DNA of 64,000 nt from contig JAJKFL010000014.1 of NCBI GenBank assembly GCA_021186555.1, forward strand, positions 30,272,033-30,336,032. The letters run 5' to 3'. The stretch comes from Reticulitermes speratus (Eukaryota > Arthropoda > Insecta > Blattodea > Rhinotermitidae). A program made the translations under genes and the position numbers. Of the stretch, positions 43,435 through 57,100 are shown one piece after another; position 1 is the first letter of the stretch; each line of letters starts with the position of its first letter. The notes beneath the pieces were generated by a model. The model was given only the letters and a program-made list of their open reading frames with translations, was not told where the DNA came from and did not search any database.

Positions 43435-43614
43435 AATGATGAAGATTATTATGAACTAAAGCAGCATAAACCATGGCTTCATGAAGAATGTTAAAAATTT
43501 ATAGATCAAAAGATGCAAGTCAGTTTGAAATGGTTACAAGATCTGAGCCAAATTAACATAAATAAGCTGAGAAACATAAGACATGAAACCGACAAGTATT
43601 TCATGAACAAAGCT
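43435..43614 (+). pseudogene. LINE family A fragment (region before RT)
   Basis: Encodes YYELKQHKPWLHEECLKFID then QKMQVSLKWLQDLSQIN and RNIRHETDKYFMNKAK. This segment precedes the RT domain in arthropod LINEs of the same kind as the fragment at 4945-6560. It is interrupted at its 3' end by a SINE. Confidence 0.65.
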
Positions 43615-43850
43615 AAAGGTAAAGCTGCCCCATGAATGCCATGAAGATGCATCGGGAGAGGGGAAATATCAGCTTCATGCCCTGGCCATACCCAAGGGGA
43701 AAGAGCCCCTGGTACACATTGAATAGGAGGCTATGTGGCCCCAGGAGCGGGTCTGGACACTTTGGAGTGGAGAAAAACCTGTTGCTCCTGTCGTAAATAG
43801 CTTGATCATTAGTCATCCAGTCCGCAGCATGGTCACTACACTACATTATT
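43615..43850 (-). mobile_element. SINE with the same tail as the 13.3-kb SINE but a different head
   Basis: Minus-oriented; the TTTACC tail lies at the left edge. The middle matches the 13286-13573 SINE (plus strand here AATAGGAGGCTATGTGGCCC and CAGGAGCGGGTCTGGAC, against ATAGGAGGCTGGGTGGGCCC there). The head differs: GTAGTGTAGTGACCATGCTG and GACTGGATGACTAATGATCA replace the tRNA-like head of the first SINE. Confidence 0.7.
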
Positions 43851-44149
43851 CAGACTCCCCATGAAAACAAATGTAATTCTACTGAATAGAAAGCATTTAA
43901 TCTCCCTCATAACTGAATCACAGGCTTTTTGAAAAATGTATTTGATGCGATACCACGTTATATTCTTACTTTTTCTCAAGTTTATATTGAATGCAGATAG
44001 TTCATATATTACATCAAAATCCAAAACAGTTATCCCAAATTTATTCTACATTTGGAGTTAACACTGAGAGAAAATGTTGGATAAAATTTCACATTGTATT
44101 CACCGTGCATCTTGTTAAACAATTAAAAGTTTCATTAGACCAACATATG

Positions 44150-44300
44150 CACTATATTCTTATATGTTGGATAAAAGTTTGTATGCAGTTGGTAACAGTG
44201 ATAAGCCTCGATAATTGCTACAAACAGTTTTATCACCCTTGTGAACAGGTACAATAATACTCATAACTCCTGTCACTGCTGAGACAATTATTCCAAACGG
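44150..44300 (-). pseudogene. LINE family A reverse-transcriptase fragment
   Basis: Minus strand reads SIIVPVHKGDKTVCSNYRGL then SLLPTAYKLLSNI, the conserved RT finger motif of family A ([20 protein letters not shown] at 5.3 kb). Confidence 0.75.
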
Positions 44301-44305
44301 AAGTA

Positions 44306-44640
44306 CAGTAAAAGTTGTGATATCTGGCACCTCTAGGACCAAACATTTACCAGATATTGTAATTTTCTGGAAATGCGAACATTATAACTAATATGTATCT
44401 TAGTGTACCTAGCAACCTCATGGACACACTAACCATTCAATTTTCACTTGATATTCTGTCTGGTTTTCCCTACCTCACATTCTATTCCATTTTCATCATT
44501 ATTTGTATAATATCGTGTATACATAATAAAAAACCAACATGACACGAACAATTACTGGTAATGGCTGAACTCACAGAATCGGTGCTGGCTGCCGGCTGAT
44601 GACATAGTGAAACATAATGAGCCTCTTAGTCAATTTTGTG
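44306..44640 (+). mobile_element. Tigger-type terminal fragment (left end)
   Basis: Begins CAGTAAAAGTTGTGATATCT next to TA (44304-44305) and matches 4771-4930 for about 160 bases. Bases 44521-44640 (AAAACCAACA, CAGAATCGGTGCTGGCTGCC, AATGAGCCTCTTAGTCAATT) recur at 48411-48530. Confidence 0.65.
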
Positions 44641-47600
44641 TATATATGTATACATACTACAATGTACAAAATACACTTCTCTCTTCATGTTAAATGTCCT
44701 GTATATTTCTGTTACATACATAACATTTTGAGGAACCTTTCAGGATATTGTTACCGGGCAGTTTAGGTTTGAGCCCTGGCCACAGTCTTTAGATTACTTT
44801 TAATTTCTTCCGGTTAGCCTTCTTGAAAATTTGGGGGGTTCTCGTACCAGAATAGAAGACTGGCACGAAGTGTAGATTTCTCTGTTAGGGTTTAGCTTTA
44901 AGTTTGAATTTCAGCCAATAGGGAGAAGTTGTAGCTAGGCAGAGGGAAGACAGTTTGGTGGGGAGATGAGAGGAATTTAAATGCTTGGCTCTAACGGCTC
45001 TTCGTTTTTCAACATTTGTTGGGACTGAACGTATAAAACACTGGATGAGATAGGTTGCAGTGCCATGGTTGGGAATGGGTGTGTTACTTCAACTTGGTGT
45101 AATATTTACTTTATTAGTGATATTAATAAAAAAATCAAGGAAGAGTACTGTGTGTTTAGTTTGTGTGCAACTAGAGCAACAAAAAGTGGTACAGTTCCAT
45201 TAAGTAGCAACACATAAATACTGTATTCCCTGAGATTAGGTTTTCTGACCCCGAACCAAGCTAGTCTGCCTTAGCCCTGAGAACCGAGCAAGGGACGGAT
45301 GCAATAACCTTTCAGGGAATCATCCAGGTGTTTAGATTAATATCATTTGCATTTCTAACAGAAGATAAGGAAGAAACTGACACATCATATGTGGAATATT
45401 GTTTGCAAGTCTACAAAAATAATAACTATTGATGATAATCTCCATCTTGTTGGTTTCTGCATAGGCATCTTGCTTTAACCCTATACTGGACAGTGGTGCT
45501 TGCTTACACCATCTGTTGTAACATTAAAAAACTCTCAATTGCATCCAGAGAGAATATTTGTTACTTTAAATTAGTTCTCAGAACAAACAATTGTAATTTT
45601 ATTGTCTTGTACGTGATTTACTGCACTGACTTCATAACAGGTTTGTGATGTCTTCTTTATGATGTACAACACCACTGCTTTGCCTCGTTCATACCTTAGT
45701 GATTTAAGATTTGGTGGAACGTTAATAAGTTTTAACCTCTTAAGATCTGGTTCCATCAATGATCCATATTCATCTTAATCTTTATGCTGCTCATATCAGA
45801 AGTCAAACCTAGTAAAGCTTGGATACCTTTAAATAAAGCACTGCTCTTGTGAAAATCGGGAGCACTGGGAATAAATTGTTTTCAAGGATTAAGAATACAT
45901 TACCATTACAGTGCTGCAGTATCAGTATGAAACATATTTCTCAAGATGTCACAGTAGTAATGGGATGTCTGCATACAACTGAAAAGTAGCAGAGTGATTC
46001 TGTGTGTACTGAAAAAGAAACAGCTAGGCATTCTGGCCTATTGTCCCCCTTCATTTGTTGTGCTCAGACTTTTATCTAGGTACTACCCACATATAATGCA
46101 GAAGTGGCAAAGAAATTATGTTAAACTGTACACAAATAATTAAAAATTTTGGTGTAAAATGCATTGAATTTATTCTGTAAGGCTGATTCTATACTTGGAT
46201 CTGAAAAAGTTGGATGATATATGGATTTCTGAAAAAAAGGGGAGGGAGTTGTGAATCACCAGTAATGAATATTCAGCACTTTTGAGCAGGAAATGAGTTA
46301 ATTGTATTCAGTTATGTCCAGAAGTTGGTACAGTTCTCAGTTACACAGTTATGTGCATATTTCAAAACTTATAAATTCAACACCGTCTTGGAACTAAAAC
46401 TGTCCAAATTACATGAACCTGACACATACCTGTCTACCCATCAATACTGTGAAGATGATGTGTCATATTTCTGCTGATGCCTTCAGCACACTGACTTATA
46501 TCATTACATAATGATACTCTTATTCCTCCAAGGTGCTATGGATTATAAAATTTTCTGCTTTTTGAGTGTTGAATTTTTTAATCATATAATTTTCAGAATG
46601 TTGATCACTGCAAGTACTGGAAGAGAAAATCTTATAAATGCTTTCAGGAGTTCTTCACTGCTTCAGTGCCAAAGCAAACATAAGTGATACTTGAAAGAAT
46701 ATCCAGCACAATTGTGTTGCTTGTACAACATGGCTGATAAATCAAAAACCCACGGTAAGAGTTAGAGAATTGCCCATATTATCACAGCTTGGGGAAATCT
46801 TTCCTCCACCCTTTACTATATGGAAGAGATAGTATTGCTAGGATCAGCTGAGTTGCCAGATTGTGCTTGCACAGGATGGTTTTATTATGCACTGCAAAAA
46901 TGTTATATGCACAAGGTATTTCAGAAACAGTGTAAAGAGGAAGGTGATGCCAGTGTAAGAGACAGAGGGCAGGTAAGAGGGGTGGAGGGTGTCTTAGCTC
47001 AGTTGGAGGAGATATTCTCAAAAAGTATGGATGAAAGTAGTAACGCCACTTGATATTTTCTGGGGTTTCAGAACCATTGACAGCACTCTATATGAGAAAG
47101 TTTTAGCTGCTTGTGTCATTTATTTTGCATGTTCAGGCAAGTAAGATGTGGTCACTTCATAAACAGCAACATAACTACTACACGGTGTAGCCATTTGCTC
47201 AGATTTGTAGATCTGGAGATAAGAACAACACACCTATTCATGTAACTGATGATGTCATAAAGATAAGCAGCTTCAAATGATGGTCATTTTTGGGTAATGA
47301 TTAAATTTTCCAACAATTCAGAGGAACATTTAAGCACTACATGGTGTATAAACCCAAAAGACGACCGTAATTTAAACAACAGTCATGAAAACCTGAAAAC
47401 TTAGTATTCAACTTCTTTGTTACTCTGGAACAATTGTGTGAATGAAGGGCACAATTTATTATATACAAACCCTAAGTATGAAGAGTGAACACCGCTAAAA
47501 ATTGCAGTCTGAAGTCACACAAATGTCATGGCTTCCCATTAATTCTAAAATACCATGTTTGTAAGAATGTTGCTTGCTGATATGTTTTATCCCGGTATTA

Positions 47601-47933
47601 ACATCCCAAGGAACCCTAAATATCTGAGGGACAATGACAGTAATGACACTCAAATGTCTTTAAAGCATTTCTTTCCCAGTACTTTCAGAGCTTTGAAGTA
47701 GCTATAATGCATGCAAGTTGATAGAGTTCCCAACTGCGTCACTGTACTTTGGACACTACATATGTCTTGGGATATTCCTTAAAGATAACAACATATGAGA
47801 TCTTTTAAAGCTTCATTATTTCCATCTATTCATGTTCTGTTCCAGCTGAGCCAATCACCTTGTGTCAGACAAGACACTGCCATCCAAACGTGTACCAAGC
47901 CTGCACCTTTTCATTCATGCTGACTGTAACCAC
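44641..47933. other. Intergenic region between HERC4 and tolloid 3' end
   Basis: Mostly unassigned. Two open frames have no recognised family: 45571-45759 minus (62 aa, MMEPDLKRLKLINVPPNLKS) and 46820-47053 plus (77 aa). The right part should include the tolloid 3' UTR. No RNA gene seen. Confidence 0.45.
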
Positions 47934-48104
47934 CTATCCAACTTGACTTTTCTCTTCCTCTTGAACTGCTCTGTCTGCTATCTCCTCACTTCCCATTGGA
48001 TCATTAGCAACATATGCAGCAGAGAATCCTTTGTTCATTATAGTATCATCGGAGCGAAAACGGACTAGAAGAGCCTCATTCATAGAGATGATGTCAGTGG
48101 GATT
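47934..48104 (-). CDS. tld: tolloid terminal exon: end of CUB5 and C-terminal tail
   Basis: Encodes [20 protein letters not shown], matching the BMP1 '[20 protein letters not shown]', then a short charged tail ending KSQVG and TAG at 47934. Acceptor TTCACAG. The intron before it is 5.3 kb and contains a full-length-looking LINE. The 3' UTR lies below 47934; a possible polyadenylation signal on the minus strand is near 47452, unproven. Confidence 0.9.
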   Translation of the reverse strand, partial: NPTDIISMNEALLVRFRSDDTIMNKGFSAAYVANDPMGSEEIADRAVQEEEKSQVG

Positions 48105-51100
48105 CTGTGAACACAAAATATGTTTTTAGTCCAGATCTTGGACATCACCGTTTTAGAAGAACATGCTTTTTCTATCATGACCCTGAAGATGTTGGTATCT
48201 ATCTACATGGTGTTACAATCCAAAAGACCAGAGTCTGAACACTCAGTATTGTGAAAACCTGAGACCTTTTTTTATTTATTTCTTGTATAGTGAAGTGGCG
48301 AAGATTCTGGTTGGATAAGTGACTCCAATTTGTTTTTACCCTAAATACAACTGAAGTTATTAAAGTTTGAAAATATGCAAGGACTTTATGAACCCTCTGT
48401 ATAATCTGAAAAAACCAACACGGCACAATTAATTGATAGCTGAAATTTCAGAATCAGTGCACTGTGCTGCCAGTTGATGGAATGTTGAAATTTAATGAGT
48501 CTCTTAGTCAATTTATGGTTAACAGGTCTTTCTGGATCATCCAGTGCTGGGTATTACAGCTGTCAATGAAGTAAGTTACACTGGTATACTTCAGTACAGT
48601 TACGTGCCTATGAAAACAGAAAAGTGTTAGCAGAGCTTGCATGGACCAAGCCTTATGTTAGGATTACCATGTTTCTTCCACAATTACAACAATGTAGCCC
48701 TTACTCAATAAACAATGGGAAGGGGGGGGGGGAGGTGGGAGGGAAAGATCAGTGTCAGCCAGAAGTGAAAAATTACCTGATATTGCCACTGGCCAGCTGT
48801 ATGAGTACTAATGCACTACAGATATTAAATGGATACGGTACAAATAATAGCTGTTTAAAATCAAGTGCTGCATGAAGGAGGATTGAGGAGCCATATTAAC
48901 TCGATGCTCTGCTACAAAATTTTTTCTGTGTTACATTTACATTTACATTACATACATTTCATAGATCCATCATGTAGCCCAGCGGCTCAGGATATGAAAC
49001 ATGTCATAATAATATATGATTGCACAGCAATCGTGTCATATTGGACACACAATACCACACATAACATAAAATGACATAGGAATACAAACATACATACAAA
49101 TTTGGTGTAATACAAAATAACAAAATGCAACACACTATATGATAAAATAATATAAATATTATACTCACTGTAAAGCAATATTTCATATGGACATGAAAGA
49201 CAGGTTAAGATTTCATCGTTAAATATAAATAAATCAATAAAACTTAATAATCTACCACATTTCTTATCACTCAATGATCAGTAGTAAACTGAAGTACAGT
49301 TATTGCGTTCACAGCCCAGCCCAGCATGCGCAGCCCAGTTGCAACAACCAAAACATAGACAAATAAAAGACATGATGATTATACAATAAAGCTTATAATC
49401 CCTAGATAACATCACCAGCCCTCATCCCATGCCTATAAGTGAAGTATTCTTAATTTGTATAGCGGGATTTATCAAGTAAAAATGCTTTTAGTTCATTTAT
49501 GAAATACTTCCTATTTGTTACTTGGTTCGCAATGTATACAGGTAGTGCATTAAATGTCTTTATACTGGCATAATATACACCTGTCTGATAAGATGTAAGA
49601 TTGGCTATTGGTTTTTGCATCTGCACCCTTCCTCTTGTATTTATTTCATGAATTGAAGATTGAAAGGTAAAATATTCTAAATTATTTGCCAGAAAGGTCA
49701 TTAAAGATAGTATGTACTGAGATGGCATAGTTAAAATTCCTAATGTTTTGAATAAGGGTTTACATGATGCCCTAAATGTAGATCCTGTCATAGTTCGTAT
49801 AATTTTCTTTTGTAGTTGAAAAACTTTCCTACTCAATGGTGAGTTTCCCCAAAATATGATACCATATTCCATTGTGGCATGAAAATAAGCATAATATATC
49901 ACTTTAAGTGTGGATATATATCATTGAGAAAATATATGTATCTATTTACATAACAAGCCCTGCTAAGTTTTGATAAAATTGAATCTATATGTGTCTTCCA
50001 TTTCATATAGTTGTCTAGACCTAATCCAAGAAATTTTGTATCTACTACTTCTTTAACCGTTTTCCCTTGACATGATATTTGAATTGCGCTGCTTTGAAGA
50101 TAATTTGGTTTGAAGTGCAATACATTTGTTTTATCTAGGTTACATGTTAATCCATTTGCTGCAAACCATTCATTCGTGTTAATGTATGTTCTGCTTTAGT
50201 TTGCAAGTCATTTAGATTACTGGCAGTAATTATTACACTCGTATCCACAAATAACACCAATTTAGAATCACTATTTACATGGAAAGGTAAATCATTAATG
50301 TAGATCCATACTTTGACTCTTCCCATCTTGATGAGACCTGCTGTTAACTTGGAGATATTATATCCACCCCTTGTTTCCTATCTGCTAGATAGGATTCAAA
50401 CCACTTTATATTTACACCACGTACTCCATAGTGGTATAATTTATAAATAAGAATTTTGTGGTTAATACATCAAATGCCTTAGATAGTCACAAAATATTCC
50501 CCCTACCTGCTGTCGTTGATTTAATGCATAATGAATGGAATCTGTCAAGGTAAAAGTAGCCTGTTGAATGGTAATACCCTTCCTGAATCCAAATTGTTCA
50601 GGCACCAAAATGATGTTTGTTTGTAAATGCTGATTCAGCCTGTTCAACATTATGGTTTCTAAAATTTTTGAGAAAGTTATTAATAGTGATATTGGTCTAT
50701 AGTTTGTCATTCTGGTTTTGTCACCTTTTTTATATATATGTCTAACTACCGAGTACTTGAACCTTTCAGGGCAGATGCCCACTTGTAGTGAATAATTAAA
50801 TATATAATTAAGTGGTTTACTTATTTCCATCGCACAGTATTTTATAATTTTGCTACAAATATTATCGTAACCTGTTGAGTTTTTATGTTTGAGAGATCTT
50901 ATTGTATTGACTATTTCTCCTTCTGTTACTGGAATTGATTTCATCTCAGTAATTTTGTTCAGCCCAAATTTTTTTAATAGGGTTACAGCCATTCTTTTAT
51001 TTGAGTGATTTAGACTCAAATTTTCTACTGTTGATAGAAAGTATTTATTGAAGGCATAAGCTATTTCTCTGCTATCCTCTACGATTTCATTCTCTAAGTT

Positions 51101-54100
51101 TATTTCAGAAATTCCATTTAGATCCTGTATCTTCCCAGTATTTTCTCTAATAATATTCCACGTTTTAATCTTATTTGCAGATGTTTTTATTAGAGTATTA
51201 TAATGTTTTTGCTTCTTTTATTACTTTCTTGAGGATTGTGCAATATTTCTTTAATAATCTTTTTCTTGAGGATCACTAGTATTCCTATATTTAATATAGA
51301 GGTCTCTTTTATTCCAACATGATATTTGAATTCCTTTCGTTATCCAGTTATTTTTATGCTCTGTATGATTTTTATATACAAGTGGGAAACTATTCTCATA
51401 GTATCTTAGGAAAGTACAATGAAAGGTGTTGAACATGTTTTTTACATTTCTAGCATTATATACAGTTTCCCATGTTTCTTTCTTAAACAGTGCTTGAAAA
51501 CTTGCAAGAGTTTCATCATTTATTTGCGTAATTTTGTGTTTATGAAGGGCTGTTTGAGATGAAATAGGTGTCCTCTCTAATATGAGAAACTGCGCATCAT
51601 GAGCTGATAATCCGTTTTGTATGGGGTAAACTGAAATACAGTGTAGTTTTGTCCTATCCAAAAATATATTATCAAGTTGTGATACTTTATCCTTAAATAT
51701 TCTCGTGGGAAAATCTGCAACTTGTTCTAAATTGTATGTGTTCATTATCATACTAAGTTTGCTTTTGTTCTTATTTTCTATTAAATAATTTACATTTATG
51801 TCTCCACCGAGTATAAACTCGGCTGTAGAGTGATGTAAACATTTCAAAACATCGTCTAGAAGATCCAAGAATTGGTGTATATTGCCAGAAGGAGCTTTAT
51901 AAATACAGCCAAGGATTAATTTGGCTGATTGTAGTTTTAGTTTTACTACACACATTTCAAATATTTTGTCTCTACAGTATTGTTTTATATCTGTTGTTTG
52001 GTACTTTATATCTTTCCATGCTAAAATGCAAACTCCCCCTTTCAAATATTTACTCCGACAATAATTTGCTGCTAGATTATATCCAGGCATTGAAAATTTG
52101 TGTATCTCATACTCTTTCATATGATGCTCACTTAAACAGATGAAATGAGGACTGAGATGCTTTTCTAAAAGCATAGTGCTTAACTCCTCCATATTATTAT
52201 GCAGACTTCATATATTCTGATGATATATGCTTAAATTATCCTTCGTTGCCTCACCGTTTATCATTAGTTCCATAAAAGAAATCATCACTCCTTGTGATTG
52301 GACATTTCCTATGCCCCTAGATTTCTCATTTTTATTCCTTTCATTTTGGATATCTACCATTGTCACATTCTCAAAATTTCTTTCATTACTGACTTGGTCT
52401 ACACCTTTGTCAATTACATTTAATACATCAGTTTCTCTTCCCTGATCAGAATACCTTAGTGAATCATCCTTCCAAGTCATGGGTATAGTTGAAGTTGGTT
52501 CAACATTTTGTGGAAGGTGTTCAGAATCTCTCTTCTTTTTTTTTTAAGTTGATACATACATTTCTTTTTCAGCATTTACTTTCTGTATTTTCCACAATTT
52601 AATCACTGCTCAATTGGAGATAGCATCTTCTCTAGAAAGTTTTAATGTGCTGGACAAAACAAGATTTTGAAATAAAATTACCAAAAATTAGCTGTCAATC
52701 GTGTTCTTGAAATCCAGCATAAATGAGAAAATATACCACATCTGTGTGAATACTAGACAGCCCTGCATATGAAAGGATTCCTTTAAGCATCTTCAAATTT
52801 TGGAAAATACCTGTACAGAACATGTTTACATTTGTGAAGAATTATAAAGAAATCCCCAGTTTTTCAGGTGATGAATTAGGAAAAAATTCTTGTCTTAATT
52901 CAGGTAAATTCAATACAATAACTGAAGTAGCACTATCATGTAAGCTGTGATAATGGCTGTATTCAAAATACTCTTGTAATTAAGCAGAAGGAACATGGAC
53001 TCGATTCCAATGCTGGATCAGAGAGAAGGCCCTAATTCGGAAACAAGATTTTGATTGGTTGTGCTGACTCAGGTGTGTCACATGATTAAGATGGTAGATA
53101 GCATCAGTGTGATTAAGCTTAGCAGTTGAATACTGAAGTACCTATACTTGAAGCAAAACCAACAGCACTGCCAATTTTGCGTGAATTCTGAAACGGTGCA
53201 GCTGTGTCTCAACAACCTAAGCCTTACTTGATGTTTTTCTGTTGGATATTGGATTTGAAAATTAAACAGAAAACACTTAAAAAAAGGAACCTGAATACTG
53301 AAATTACTGATAAGGATAGCTGAATTTAATCTTGAAATAAGGAAAAACCTTAAACTAAGCGACATTAGAAGAGGGTTCCACTAAGTTTATTTACTCACCG
53401 AATTTCCACAGAAACGGCCGTATGAAGGTCCACTGGCATCAAGACCAGAGTAGACCTCAACATAGTCATAACCACAATCCTGTTCATCTTCCAGTTCAAA
53501 GGTTAAGAAGGTGAGATGTACATTGTGACCAGGCTCTGCCTCAATGGACCAATCACAGTCAGCTCTATTTTCATAATTGTGATCACCGTACTTCGAGTGT
53601 GAATAAAGATGTTTGACACGGTCAGTTGCTTGCAGGTGTCCACCACAAGCTGTCAGTGCAACATACAAAAATGCATATAGTCCTATTCCTCTGACATGGC
53701 TGGTGTCAACTGAATGTGCACTAGATTTGAATCACAAATATACATGTGAAAACTAACCAAATGGTTTGCACAAATAGCAGGAATGTGGTATTGTTCTCCC
53801 TATCACTCATGTATGCAAACAATGCAGCCCCCACTCTCTTGTTGTGTTTCTCCTCACAGTCAACATGTCAATATACTGACAGTATTTAAATATTGCCCTT
53901 CAAAGCAATACAGGTGACAGATCACATCTGGGTAGACACAACAAATTGTACAGTCTGCACAACAGTTCTCGTTTATTTTTATCTACACTGTACTTAAACA
54001 GATTTTGGCCATCATATATGGCCATCTGCAGGTAGTAGTCATGAACTGATGGCTAGGCTTATTAATCAAGCACTTTATTGTTTAAACATATTCAACAACT

Positions 54101-57100
54101 CAACTAGACCCATGGGTGAAGTATCATACAACTTCATTATCACCTAACAATATCAGTATTAATTGAAATTCATCCTGATGTTGAAAACAGCATAGAATCT
54201 GAAATATTGGTTTTTAGTTGGACTTTGATGTGGCTCTTCAACCAAGTTTGTAATTCTTTTATATGCTCAGAATTTTAAATATCATCTAGTATGATACCAA
54301 TTACATTATCCAGTGTAAACACTGGAGAATGTCTGACATTCATTAGTAGTGAATAATCACTGTCAAAGTTATACCTGTTGTGTGACTTGCAAAGAAGCCC
54401 TTCCTCTGTACAGATGCATCTGATTTGAAGACCAAGAACATCTGATTCCCTGTAGCAATAATAGGATGTGGTGGTTTGGAGCCACAGAATCTTCCTAGTG
54501 TATGTGATTCTGGGGAATCACCATCATATAACACAATGTGATCATATGCACACTCCTGATGAGGCTCCAGTTCAAACTGATTGAATATCTAGAACATAGA
54601 AACATTGTGTAAAATGGACTCAAGCTTATTTATTTATTTACTTATTTATTTATTTATTCATCATACATTCCATAGATCCATGAAGTCAAAAACAACCAGT
54701 TGGATATAGAACATGTCAAGAAAACACATACACACACTTATTACCATGTACAACAAAAAATCAGGTACATATAATGAGGTCCACATATAGTTGGTTCCAA
54801 GTCCGAAATAATAGAATCACCATGAATCCTACATATACAGAATACTCATTACAAGACAATTTTATAAAATGAGTAAAAACATTAACAAACATTAATCAGT
54901 GTTTCAGTAATAGACATACATCGTAGTCAATAGCTCAGTGTACATAACAAGTTTTTACAGAGGCATTAGTGTAGTAAAATCAATATAAAATATATTGAAA
55001 TGATATATAAAAGAAGAAAAGAAAAATACAAATAATTCAAAATGATTCATTATACATAAGAAGGAATGTTATCAAGGAAGTAAATAGAATAAATGAGTCA
55101 GAAAATAGTGTCAACATTAATAAACCTTAAAAAACCTTAAATTGATGACATAAACATTAAATTAATATTAAGAACGTACCCCATGTAATCAGTTTATGAC
55201 ATTGACGTAAACTGTTTAGTAGTGTTACAAAGCTTTAATTATGATTTGAATGAAAGTATTCGTCTAAGGAGCAGAAGGAGTAAATGTGTAGAAAATTTTT
55301 CAAAGCTGACTTAAGGTGTTTGGGATTGTCAGACACAGGCTTAATGTATGAAGGAAGATTATTAAAGACCTTAATACCTAAGTAGTAAACACCTTTTTGA
55401 TATTTTGTCAAACTAGGTAAGGGTTGGTGGAGATTATAATGTTGTCTAGTGTTCATGCTATGAACCTCCGAATTTAATATGTATTGGTCCTTATTATGAA
55501 TCATAAAGAGGAGAAGAGATTATATATATTGAGACAGAAGGGGTAAAATTTTTAATTCGTTAAACAGATTCTTACAAGAGTCTCCACTTTTACAGCCCAA
55601 AATAATTCTAATAATATTTTTTGTAACCTAAAAACCCTTATACTACATGAAGAATTCCCCCACAATAATAGGCCATAATTCATAAGAGAATGAAAATAAG
55701 AATAATAAATCATCCTCAAAGAATTATGTGACATATGGTTTGAGAGATCTCATTACATATCAAGCTGTGCTTTGCTTAGGTATAATATAATCTATATGTT
55801 TTTTCCAAGTCAATGTATCATTTATAAAGATCCCAAGAAATTTTGTATTAATAATAGGAACGATTGGTTTGTTGTCATATGTAATATTAATATCTGAAGT
55901 TGACTCACTTTTAGCTGTAAAGTGCATAAAATGTGTCTTATTAAAATTTATTGAGAGTAAATTTGCCTTAAACCATTCTTTCATACTCTCAAATACTATG
56001 TTAATATTATTTTGGAAATCAGTCACAGAAAATATGTTGCAGTCATAATAACAAATTATCACATTAACAGAACATTTGTGTGGTAGAATAGATTCGAAAT
56101 TTAAGAGGACTTGTGACAGTTAACTTAATTAATGTATGAAGTCATGAGCGTCAGCAGAGTTCCACTTAATGCAGCGTGTTTGTAACTAATGTTACCAATA
56201 CTATTCTATTATTGGTGTGAAAGCTAAGCTTATGTTGTAATGAAAACAAACTGCTATTTCTCTTCAGCAGTCGTTCAGTCTTAAGAACTAAATGCTATAA
56301 TTTAACCATTTGAAACACGAAGTTCATCAAAATTATGTTTACCAGATCATTTCCACAGTGAAAAAAAGCACACTGTACCTCCATTACAAAGACAGAAATG
56401 ATCAGTGTTTGATGTGAGAATCACATAAAACAAATATACGCTGTATGAGCAAAATGCGTGGCTTTTTAATATTACAAGAGGTAGTACCTACATATAGTTA
56501 CTTTTGTGCCTCAAGGACAAAAGTAAGGTGATTTCATTAAGACGAAAGTGTAAATACATTCTTTGTCTGAAATTTTGCATTTGTGACTCCATGATACGAA
56601 ATTCTACATTGTTATGTACACCAAGCAAGGCTGGTTTTGTTTTGGTTAGAAAGACTGGCTTGCTGCCTCTAGTGACAATGCCATTAATGAAAACATCAAT
56701 GGGTATCATATAGGCGCCTAAGATGTTCTTTGATAATTTGTTTATATTTTTATAGTATGAATTTGTGATATTTTCGCATTATTATTACTGTATATTTTGT
56801 CAAATCTTTCCATTCTAATGATATGGTGTCTCATTCAGAAGCATTACCCACCTGTACTTTTTCCATGTGTATTTTAAAGTAGAAGTAGATACAAACTGTA
56901 TGCCACATGGTGACAATTCAAACAAAAATTTACAGCTTTCCATCAGTAACCAATTTTGATGAGAAGACAAACAAAAAAGTTACTTGTTTTATAACATAAA
57001 TTCTGCACAGAAAGTGAGTCTCAGAATGACTGACCAATTTGCCTTTATAACTGAGGTGGAATGTAATTCCTTGCAGGAGGAGTTGAATTCATATACTGTA

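Larger units (their letters stand above)
48920..52560 (-). mobile_element. LINE family B (endonuclease + reverse transcriptase), near full length, defective
   Basis: The minus strand order is: short 5' ORF (52480-52208) ending LSIYHQNI with a stop in place of Arg; apurinic-type endonuclease (52192-51251: [50 protein letters not shown]); RT (51019-50462: [51 protein letters not shown]); and C-terminal RT (50120-49450). The catalytic box, normally LFADDTS, reads LFVDTS near 50240, with one Asp lost. The 3' end has a TTACAT repeat. It looks like a Jockey/CR1-group element and lies in the last tolloid intron in the same sense. Confidence 0.88.

Noticed and set aside
46820-47053. 77-residue plus frame as a host gene
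   Set aside because: No recognised family, no splice context and no conservation evidence; mentioned only within the intergenic description.
44306-48570. A single 4.3-kb Tigger spanning the last tolloid exon
   Set aside because: Both pieces contain the same 120-base block, so they are two overlapping truncated copies rather than the ends of one element; kept only as a flanking observation.
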